This document shows positions 1 through 5,316 of a DNA stretch of 5,316 nt, in pieces (the stretch's first letter is position 1; each line of letters begins with the position of its first letter). The translations under genes and the position numbers were made by a program. Below the pieces are notes generated by a model that worked only from the letters and a program-made list of their open reading frames with translations, had not been told where the DNA came from and ran no database searches. This stretch comes from Rhodocyclaceae bacterium (GTDB lineage: Bacteria; Pseudomonadota; Gammaproteobacteria; Burkholderiales; Rhodocyclaceae): positions 1 to 5,316 of the forward strand of contig JAUYFZ010000065.1 of assembly GCA_030689585.1 (NCBI GenBank). The letters run 5' to 3'.

Positions 1-457
1 CACCATCACCGCCTGGTCGCTGATCGGTCTGTGGGCGTTCGCCATCTTCTGGATGTTTACGACCGGTGAATGGAAGCAATATATTCCGAGCTTGGAAAAA
101 GTAGATGCCATGATCAAGTACTACATCACCGGCATCTTCACCCATGCGCCGCACCCCTTCCGTTTAACCCAGCTCCACAAACACAATCCGCTGCAACGGA
201 TGGCCTATTTGACCATTCTGTCCGTCGTCGGGCCGATGGTCTGGTCGACGGGGTTGCTCTACATCTTCCACGACTACTGGACTGAATGGGGATTGCGGGC
301 TTTCATCACACTGGAATGGGTAGCGTTTTTCCACACCACGGCCGCCTTCCTGATGTTGAGTTTCGTCATCGTGCACGTCTACCTGATCACGACGGGACAT
401 ACCATCGGTGCGCACCTCAAGGCCATGATTACCGGTTGGGAAGAGGTGGAGGACTGA
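1..457 (+). CDS. Di-heme membrane cytochrome b subunit, 3' part (thiosulfate reductase / formate dehydrogenase gamma type)
   Basis: The frame is open from base 2 with no start needed, so the gene begins left of the window; an ATG at 53 is internal, because the codons before it encode a hydrophobic, Trp-rich helix that continues the protein. About 151 residues remain, with three likely membrane segments at roughly window codons 1-19, 66-90 and 102-130. The last helix carries two His (codons at 332-334 and 374-376) exactly 14 residues apart. This matches the spacing of the paired b-heme ligands in the final helix of E. coli FdnI (H155/H169). The stretch HKHNPLQRMAYL before the middle helix is typical of the cytochrome b561-like family that links quinol to a periplasmic oxidoreductase. 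A short acidic tail (GWEEVED) ends at TGA. The catalytic partner should lie upstream and is not visible, so the substrate (thiosulfate, tetrathionate, formate, hydrogen or other) cannot be assigned. The 3' end overlaps tag on the opposite strand. Confidence 0.85.
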   Translation, partial: TITAWSLIGLWAFAIFWMFTTGEWKQYIPSLEKVDAMIKYYITGIFTHAPHPFRLTQLHKHNPLQRMAYLTILSVVGPMVWSTGLLYIFHDYWTEWGLRAFITLEWVAFFHTTAAFLMLSFVIVHVYLITTGHTIGAHLKAMITGWEEVED

Positions 458-959
458 TTTCCAGATAACGGAAACAGGTAGTCAGATGATCGTTGACCAG
501 CCCCACGGCCTGCATGAATGCAGTGCAGATCGTGGGGCCGACGAACCGGAAGCCGCGTGCTTTCAAGTCTTTTGATAGGGCCATCGCGTTCGTAAATCGC
601 CAGAGATAAGTATCAAAACTGCCGAACGCTTCTTGCACTTTCAAAAAAGCACGAGCGTTGGTGAGGGCCGCGTTGATTTTCAACCGGTTGCGCACGATAC
701 CCGGATCGGACAGAAGACGGGCGATGTCAGCTTCGGTATAACAAGCGACGCGTTCCACGTCAAAACCGTCAAAAGCCCGACGGTAATTTTCTCGTTTCCT
801 GAGAATCGTGATCCACGACAATCCGGCCTGCGCCCCTTCGAGAAGCAAAAACTCGAAGAGAACGCTGTCGTCGTGTTGCGGAACCCCCCACTCCGTATCG
901 TGATAAGCGACATAGAGCGGATCAGTGCCACACCAAGGGCAACGCTGCTTTAGTTCCAT
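429..959 (-). CDS. tag: DNA-3-methyladenine glycosylase I
   Basis: Removes 3-methyladenine from alkylated DNA, starting base-excision repair in the cytoplasm. The 176-residue product aligns from memory with E. coli Tag (187 aa) almost end to end. Zinc ligands C7, H20, H158 and C162 match E. coli C4, H17, H175 and C179, and have the same spacing within each pair. The base-recognition Glu E41 and the aromatic W49 lie in LEGAQAGLSWITIL, matching E38 and W46. YHDTEWGVP, GFRFVGPTIC and GLVNDH are family hallmarks. A second Cys (C10) makes a CPWC motif. Oddity: between LWRF (119-122) and ALSKDLK (127-133) there are only 4 residues, where E. coli has 24; the frame is intact. The ATG overlaps the last codons of the upstream receiver-GGDEF-EAL gene by 10 bp, so the two are probably co-transcribed and translationally coupled. 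No other plausible in-frame start lies nearby. The TAA stop lies within the convergent cytochrome b gene. Confidence 0.93.
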   Translation of the reverse strand: MELKQRCPWCGTDPLYVAYHDTEWGVPQHDDSVLFEFLLLEGAQAGLSWITILRKRENYRRAFDGFDVERVACYTEADIARLLSDPGIVRNRLKINAALTNARAFLKVQEAFGSFDTYLWRFTNAMALSKDLKARGFRFVGPTICTAFMQAVGLVNDHLTTCFRYLEISPPPLPNR

Positions 960-2668
960 ACCTCCGGACGACCTATTGCAAACCCTTGCGCATAATCGAC
1001 ACCGATTTTACGCAGACACGTCATGATTTCTGCTGATTCAACGTATTCAGCGATCGTTTCAAGCTTCAACGCCTGGGCAACACTGTGGATGGCTTTCACG
1101 ATGGCCTGATCCCGACCATCTTCGATCATATTTCTGATAAACATGCCGTCCAGTTTGATGACATCGACCGGCAGGTTCTTGAGATAGCCGAAGGACGACA
1201 TGCCACTCCCAAAATCATCTAGGTAAAACCGGCAGCCATCCTCGCGTAGTTGGTCAATCAAATAACGTGCGCTGGCCAAATGGGTAATGACCGCTGATTC
1301 CGTGATTTCAAAACATATCCGTTGTGGGGCTACGCCATGTTTTTTCATGCAGTTACGGATGAAACCCAGCAGTTTTTCATCACTCAATGAAGCACCGGAT
1401 AGATTGATGCTGTGAATATCACAAGCACAGTCGGATACCTGTCCTATACGAGCCAATGAATTTTCTATGACAAAACGATCAATGGTCGGCATCAGTCCAT
1501 AACGCTCGGCAGCCGGTAAAAAAGCCCCTGGCGGAACGGCATTACCCTGCTCATCAATCATGTAGATCAATACCTCGTAGTGAGAACATTGATCAGATCG
1601 TGTTTCATCGCAAGGAACAATGATTTGACGCTGTAACCGCATGCGGCCTTCATCCATGGCCGTATGGATGCGTGTTGTCCAATCCATTTCCGACCGACGC
1701 ACCGCCATGGCTTCTTCGCCAATTTGATAGATGAACACCATATTGCGTCCACGTTCTTTGGCTCCGTAGCACGCACTATCGGCGGCGGCCATGGCAGAGG
1801 AAACATCCGTCCAGTCGTTATTAAGCAGAACGATCCCGATGCTGGCCCCCACATGGAAAACGCGACCATCCGAGATGAAACGGAAATCAGCGACAGACTG
1901 ACGCAATTTGTCCGCAATATCGCGCCCTGTTTCAAGGGGGCAATGTCGTATCAACACCCCGAATTCGTCCCCGCCTAATCGGGCCAGCACATCATCGCGA
2001 CGCAAGGTAGGTTTGAGCATCGCGGTGAGTTCCACCAGCAATCGGTCACCTGCCGCATGTCCGCAGGTATCATTCACAATCTTGAATTGATCCAGGTCCA
2101 CGTAGCACAGAACGTGTTCTTCTTCTCGCCCCCGCGACACGAGTAACAGTTCTTCCAATATCTCGGTGAAGGCAACCCGGTTGGGTAACCCTGTCAACGC
2201 ATCGTGATAGGCCATGTGGCGAATCACCGCTTCGGAACGTTGCCCATCCACCAAAGTCCGCACCCGCTGCCGAAGCACGGGAAGAATAATGGGTTTAAGA
2301 AGGTAGTCCGTCGCCCCCGCTTCAATGGCCCGCTTGACCGATTCATCATCATGCGCCGCCGTCACCATGACGATGGGCGGCTGATACCCTGTTGCAGCCC
2401 CTTCCCTGCGAATTTCTCCGCACGCGGTAATGCCGTCCATCACGGGCATCATGTAATCCATCAGGATCAGATCGGGGAGGTGTTCTTTGGCTAACGCCAC
2501 AGATTCCTGACCGTTGACCGCCTGGATAACCTGATAACCATCTTTTTCAAGCACGCTGGTCAACAACATTCGAATCGTTCGATCATCGTCGACGACCATA
2601 ACTTTTGCATGCATCTGATGCGGCAATTCAGAATGTAATAGTGTCCGTGAGGAAGTGGCTTGAGTCAT
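950..2668 (-). CDS. Response regulator with GGDEF and EAL domains (cyclic-di-GMP synthesis/breakdown)
   Basis: A soluble 572-residue signalling protein with three domains. The receiver domain (about 20-140) has acidic pair D27/D28, phospho-acceptor D71 in LMDYMMP, T103 and K125, all the residues needed for phosphotransfer. The GGDEF domain (about 150-315) has HDALTGLPNR, metal-site D191 in YVDLDQFK, N199/D200 and an exact GGDEF at 232-236. An RxxD inhibitory site (R223-D226) lies five residues before it, so an active, product-inhibited diguanylate cyclase is likely. The EAL domain (about 330-570) begins with EVL (365-367) and keeps N422, E454, D484/D485, K505, E541 and Q561, the usual metal and catalytic set. 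However, the conserved Arg of ExLxR is Tyr369. No membrane segment is visible. A short polar N-terminus (1-19) precedes the receiver. The ATG at 2668 has only a weak ribosome site (GCGAG); Met19 is an alternative start but has no better one. No histidine kinase partner lies in the window. First gene of a pair with tag, divergent from rimO. Net direction of c-di-GMP turnover cannot be read from sequence. Confidence 0.94.
   Translation of the reverse strand: MTQATSSRTLLHSELPHQMHAKVMVVDDDRTIRMLLTSVLEKDGYQVIQAVNGQESVALAKEHLPDLILMDYMMPVMDGITACGEIRREGAATGYQPPIVMVTAAHDDESVKRAIEAGATDYLLKPIILPVLRQRVRTLVDGQRSEAVIRHMAYHDALTGLPNRVAFTEILEELLLVSRGREEEHVLCYVDLDQFKIVNDTCGHAAGDRLLVELTAMLKPTLRRDDVLARLGGDEFGVLIRHCPLETGRDIADKLRQSVADFRFISDGRVFHVGASIGIVLLNNDWTDVSSAMAAADSACYGAKERGRNMVFIYQIGEEAMAVRRSEMDWTTRIHTAMDEGRMRLQRQIIVPCDETRSDQCSHYEVLIYMIDEQGNAVPPGAFLPAAERYGLMPTIDRFVIENSLARIGQVSDCACDIHSINLSGASLSDEKLLGFIRNCMKKHGVAPQRICFEITESAVITHLASARYLIDQLREDGCRFYLDDFGSGMSSFGYLKNLPVDVIKLDGMFIRNMIEDGRDQAIVKAIHSVAQALKLETIAEYVESAEIMTCLRKIGVDYAQGFAIGRPEVWN
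960..965 (-). promoter_or_regulatory. Shine-Dalgarno sequence abutting the tag start
   Basis: On the minus strand GGAGGT runs directly into the tag ATG with no spacer (one base if only GGAGG is counted). It lies within the codons for the last Pro-Glu-Val of the upstream GGDEF-EAL protein. The core is strong, but the spacing is much shorter than the usual 5-9 bases. It may therefore act by holding ribosomes that have just terminated at the TAA at 952-950, so that they restart at the overlapping ATG, rather than by independent initiation. The sequence is directly seen; the role is inferred. Confidence 0.45.
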
Positions 2669-2697
2669 AATCTCGCAAACTTTTAATCAGGATCGCC
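2669..2697. promoter_or_regulatory. Compact divergent control region between the GGDEF-EAL gene and rimO
   Basis: Only 29 bp separate the two divergent start codons, so promoters for both directions must overlap the coding starts. For rimO, a -10-like CATAAT at 2666-2671 (5 of 6 to TATAAT) would give a leader of about 20 bases, but no good -35 box stands at 16-18 bp. TTTAAT at 2682-2687 with TTGAGT at 2660-2665 (16-bp spacer) is an alternative, but would put the start of transcription after the ribosome site. On the minus strand, TTGACG (bases 2713-2718, inside rimO) resembles a -35 box without a well-placed -10. The geometry is certain; the individual boxes are weak candidates. Confidence 0.35.
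2689..2692 (+). promoter_or_regulatory. Ribosome binding site of rimO
   Basis: AGGA lies five bases before the ATG at 2698, an acceptable if short spacing. It supports this start over later ones, since the conserved N-terminal fold ([11 protein letters not shown]) begins only nine residues into the protein. Confidence 0.6.
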
Positions 2698-3996
2698 ATG
2701 TTACCAGTGTCTCGTCAAAAAACAGTCGGATTGGTTTCTCTCGGTTGCCCCAAGGCCACCGTCGATTCCGAACGCATCCTAACCCAGCTCCGCGCCAACG
2801 GCTATGTTCTCTCCGGTACCTACGCCCACGCGGATGTGGTCATCGTCAATACCTGCGGATTCATTGATGCCGCCATCGAGGAATCCCTAGAAGCCATCGA
2901 GGAAGCCATGACCGAAAATGGCCAAGTCATCGTGACAGGATGCCTAGGGGCACGACGCGATCTGATCCTTGAGAAATTTCCGAAAGTACTGGCCATTACC
3001 GGCCCCCATGCGGCCGATGAAGTCATGGCTCTCGTGCGTGAGCATTTGCCATCGCCTTCCGAAATGTCTTCCCTCTCTCCCGTTCGACTCACCCCCGCGC
3101 ACACGGCCTATCTCAAAATTTCAGAAGGTTGCAATCACCGCTGCACCTTCTGCATCATCCCCTCCTTGCGGGGCCCGCTGATTTCCAGAACGATTGATGA
3201 GATTCTGACCGAAGCGATTCAGATGCGCGATGCGGGTGTTAAGGAAATTTTGCTCGTTTCACAAGATACGGGGGCGTATGGAACGGACATTCGACCGTCT
3301 TCTCCCCGCTTGTTTGATTTATGCAAAGAACTCGGCCCTCTTGGTCTATGGGTGCGCCTCCATTACGTCTACCCCTATCCCAACGTGGATGATCTTTTAC
3401 CCTTGATGGCGGACGGAAAAATACTGCCCTATCTTGATGTGCCCTTTCAACATGCGAACCCCCGTCTCCTGAAATTGATGAAGCGGCCTGGAGACGTAGA
3501 AAAAACGCTGAATCGTATCGCCCTCTGGCGTGCTGCCGTGCCTGACCTGACGATTCGTTCGACGTTCATTACCGGTTTCCCCGGTGAAACGGACGCGGAA
3601 TTCGATGAATTGCTTCAGTTTCTCGATGCTGCCCAGTTAGATCGCGTCGGCGCTTTTGCCTATTCTCCGGTAGAAGGAGCGGCCGCCAATGCGCTGCCGG
3701 GGGCGTTGCCGGAATCGGTGCGCGAAGAACGCCGTCAATACCTCATGCAACATCAGGAGGACATCAGTGCGGCGCGTCTGGAAGCCAAAATCGGACGGAA
3801 AATGCAGGTGCTCGTCGAAGAAGTGGACGAGGAAGGAGCCACCGCCCGCTCAATGGGAGATGCCCCAGACATTGATGGGCTGGTCTACATCACCGACGGG
3901 GAAGATTGTTCCATCGGAGAGTTCGCAGAAGTCGTGATCACCGACAGCGATGTACACGATCTCTATGCGAAATTAGCGAGAGACGAGCATGATTGA
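2698..3996 (+). CDS. rimO: Ribosomal protein S12 methylthiotransferase RimO (radical SAM)
   Basis: Adds a methylthio group to the conserved Asp of ribosomal protein S12 (Asp89 in E. coli) using S-adenosylmethionine and two [4Fe-4S] clusters. The 432-residue product is close to E. coli RimO (441 aa). The N-terminal methylthiotransferase domain (about 8-120) holds the auxiliary-cluster cysteines C17 (SLGCPK), C53 (NTCGF) and C82 (TGCLGA). The radical-SAM domain (about 132-355) has the CxxxCxxC triad C145, C149, C152 in [18 protein letters not shown]. That stretch, with HYVYPYP and [13 protein letters not shown], is the RimO version rather than the tRNA-modifying MiaB version. A C-terminal TRAM domain (about 362-428) for RNA or ribosome binding follows. 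All expected cysteines are present and nothing looks broken. Its stop overlaps the start of the FAD oxidoreductase gene by 8 bp, so the two are likely co-transcribed and coupled. It is divergent from the c-di-GMP regulator across 29 bp. Confidence 0.96.
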   Translation: MLPVSRQKTVGLVSLGCPKATVDSERILTQLRANGYVLSGTYAHADVVIVNTCGFIDAAIEESLEAIEEAMTENGQVIVTGCLGARRDLILEKFPKVLAITGPHAADEVMALVREHLPSPSEMSSLSPVRLTPAHTAYLKISEGCNHRCTFCIIPSLRGPLISRTIDEILTEAIQMRDAGVKEILLVSQDTGAYGTDIRPSSPRLFDLCKELGPLGLWVRLHYVYPYPNVDDLLPLMADGKILPYLDVPFQHANPRLLKLMKRPGDVEKTLNRIALWRAAVPDLTIRSTFITGFPGETDAEFDELLQFLDAAQLDRVGAFAYSPVEGAAANALPGALPESVREERRQYLMQHQEDISAARLEAKIGRKMQVLVEEVDEEGATARSMGDAPDIDGLVYITDGEDCSIGEFAEVVITDSDVHDLYAKLARDEHD

Positions 3997-5316
3997 ACAG
4001 CTACAAACCCTGCTCGGCCCTTCCCATGTTTTAACAGACCTCACTTGCACCGATTGGCGAGGCCGCTATTCTGGAAAACCTCTCGCCGTCGTTCGACCCG
4101 CCAATACAGAAGAAGTGGCCGCCGTCGTCAAACTTTGCGCAAGCAACCACATCGCCATCGTGCCCCAAGGAGGCAATACGGGCCTGTGTGGGGGAGCTAC
4201 GCCATCGGGCGGGGAAGTCGTCGTAAGCCTAGCCCGCTTAAACCGCATTCGGCGCATTCATCACGATCATTGCATCGTAGAAGCCGGATGCACACTCGCC
4301 GCAGTCAAAGAAGCCGCAGCCTTACAGGGACGGTTATTCCCATTATCTCTAGCGGCAGAAGGCAGTGCCATGATCGGCGGAAACCTCTCCACCAACGCAG
4401 GCGGCGTACAGGTGTTGCGCTACGGCAATGCACGGGAACTCACCTTGGGGCTGGAAGTCGTTTTGCCGGATGGACGCGTCTGGAACGGACTGCGTGCCTT
4501 GCGCAAAGACAATACGGGGGTCGACCTCAAACAACTTTTCATCGGTGCGGAAGGCACGTTGGGCATCATCACCGCCGCCGTACTCAAACTTTTTCCTCAG
4601 CCGAAAAATCTTGTCACGGCTTGGGTTGCGGTCCCAAATCCCGCTGCGGCACTCGCGTTACTACAACGCTTAAGTAACGTGACCGCCTTTGAATTGATCG
4701 GGCGAATGGCACTCGATCTAGTCCTAAAGCATGTGTCGGCTGCGCGTGACCCTTTGTTAGACAGCCCCCTCTGGCAAGTCTTGATTGAAGCGGACACGAC
4801 CGACCTAGAAGAACACCTAGCCGCTGCCATGGAAGCCGGTGAAGTCACCGATGCCATCCTCGCGCAAAGCACGGCACAATCTCGCACCCTGTGGAACTTG
4901 CGAGAAAGCATCCCTGAAGCCGAACGTGCGGAAGGGTTCGCCATCAAACACGACATTTCGATACCGCTCTCCCGACTCCCAGAATTCATTGCCCGCGCCG
5001 ATACTGCCTTGTCCGGCAAAACGATCATTTGTTTTGGTCATATGGGAGATGGAAACCTGCACTACAACGTCGTGACTCCCCTGTCACACACCGACACGAT
5101 CAATCGCCTCGTGTATGACCTCGTCCATGAACTAGGCGGATCGTTTTCTGCTGAACATGGCATCGGACAACTCAAACGCGGCGAACTATTGCACTATAAA
5201 AGCGAAGTTGAAATCGACTTGATGCGCACCCTCAAACACGCCATCGACCCGCAAGGAACCATGAATCCCGGAAAGGTCTTGACTCGCATGGTCACAAAGC
5301 CCACCCCTGTCACATG
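3989..5316 (+). CDS. FAD-binding 2-hydroxyacid dehydrogenase, GlcD / D-2-hydroxyglutarate dehydrogenase-like, 3' end cut off
   Basis: The frame from the ATG at 3989 stays open for 442 codons to the window edge. The tail MNPGKVL (425-431) normally lies close to the C-terminus in this family, so only a few residues are probably missing; the last two bases are TG, the start of an unfinished codon. The N-terminal FAD-binding half (about 30-205) has [13 protein letters not shown] (58-70), [10 protein letters not shown] (130-139), [12 protein letters not shown] (172-183) and [10 protein letters not shown] (186-195). The RKDNTG block resembles D-2-hydroxyglutarate dehydrogenases more than glycolate oxidase GlcD. 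The C-terminal oxidase half (about 210-431) has LRESIPEAE (304-312), K320 in KHDISIPL, the metal-binding [12 protein letters not shown] (H351, H358) and SAEHGIG (E389, H390). The likely reaction is FAD-dependent oxidation of a D-2-hydroxyacid to the 2-oxoacid, with electrons passed to an ETF, quinone or dye-type acceptor. D-2-hydroxyglutarate, D-lactate and related acids cannot be told apart. The start overlaps the rimO stop (ATGATTGA) and has only a weak purine-rich ribosome site, which suggests coupling. Confidence 0.92.
   Translation, partial: MIEQLQTLLGPSHVLTDLTCTDWRGRYSGKPLAVVRPANTEEVAAVVKLCASNHIAIVPQGGNTGLCGGATPSGGEVVVSLARLNRIRRIHHDHCIVEAGCTLAAVKEAAALQGRLFPLSLAAEGSAMIGGNLSTNAGGVQVLRYGNARELTLGLEVVLPDGRVWNGLRALRKDNTGVDLKQLFIGAEGTLGIITAAVLKLFPQPKNLVTAWVAVPNPAAALALLQRLSNVTAFELIGRMALDLVLKHVSAARDPLLDSPLWQVLIEADTTDLEEHLAAAMEAGEVTDAILAQSTAQSRTLWNLRESIPEAERAEGFAIKHDISIPLSRLPEFIARADTALSGKTIICFGHMGDGNLHYNVVTPLSHTDTINRLVYDLVHELGGSFSAEHGIGQLKRGELLHYKSEVEIDLMRTLKHAIDPQGTMNPGKVLTRMVTKPTPVT

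Noticed and set aside
53..457. ATG at 53 as the true start of a small 134-residue protein
   Set aside because: The same frame is open upstream to the window edge and encodes a membrane helix that fits the cytochrome b family, so the ATG is internal.
458..474. Hairpin TTTCC-loop-GGAAA just after the cytochrome b stop as a terminator
   Set aside because: The stem is only 5 bp, AT-rich in part, with no following T run, and it lies inside tag coding sequence.
633..953. Plus-strand open frame of 106 codons antisense to tag
   Set aside because: It lies entirely opposite a well-supported conserved gene and shows no recognisable motif or ribosome site.
1664..1978. Plus-strand open frame of 104 codons opposite the GGDEF domain
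   Set aside because: It is antisense to highly conserved GGDEF sequence; no family resemblance is seen.
4045..4677. Plus-strand open frame of 210 codons, Arg/His-rich
   Set aside because: It is out of frame with the FAD oxidoreductase, which has clear conserved motifs over the same bases; the Arg-rich composition is typical of a shifted frame in GC-rich DNA.
4597..5028. Minus-strand open frame of 143 codons, Ser/Arg/Ala-rich
   Set aside because: It is a shadow of the FAD oxidoreductase gene, whose motifs run continuously through this stretch on the plus strand.

Overview
This window looks like ordinary chromosome from a free-living proteobacterium, probably a beta- or gammaproteobacterium. 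The grounds are the GC content (somewhat above 50% by eye), the proteobacterial style of RimO, Tag and the FAD-dependent oxidoreductase, and very tight gene packing. A membrane cytochrome b of the thiosulfate-reductase/formate-dehydrogenase type at the left edge would suit a sulfur- or metal-metabolising respiratory lifestyle, but that is inference from one partial gene. I see no mobile element, CRISPR array, tRNA or rRNA, and no gene-free stretch longer than about 30 bases.

Layout, left to right. The 3' part of a plus-strand di-heme cytochrome b gene (1-457) converges with, and overlaps by 29 bp, a minus-strand gene for DNA-3-methyladenine glycosylase I, tag (429-959). Tag is the second gene of a minus-strand pair. 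Its start overlaps by 10 bp the end of a gene for a three-domain cyclic-di-GMP regulator, receiver-GGDEF-EAL (950-2668). Only 29 bp separate that gene's start from the start of plus-strand rimO (2698-3996), the ribosomal protein S12 methylthiotransferase. rimO overlaps by 8 bp (ATGATTGA) a gene for a GlcD/D-2-hydroxyglutarate-dehydrogenase-like flavoprotein. That frame stays open from 3989 to the right edge and is probably missing only its last few codons.

The two pairs therefore read outward from one compact divergent control region at about 2669-2697. The minus pair combines second-messenger signalling with alkylation-damage repair, and the plus pair combines ribosome modification with 2-hydroxyacid oxidation. 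Nothing shows that either pair forms a functional pathway; tight packing is enough to explain them.

I did not find a convincing new multi-gene system. The most interesting points are within proteins. Tag appears to lack about 20 residues in frame between two well-conserved blocks while keeping its zinc-binding and catalytic residues. The EAL domain keeps its listed catalytic residues but has Tyr in place of the conserved Arg of the ExLxR motif. The tag start site is also unusual, with a strong Shine-Dalgarno sequence directly against the start codon inside the upstream gene.
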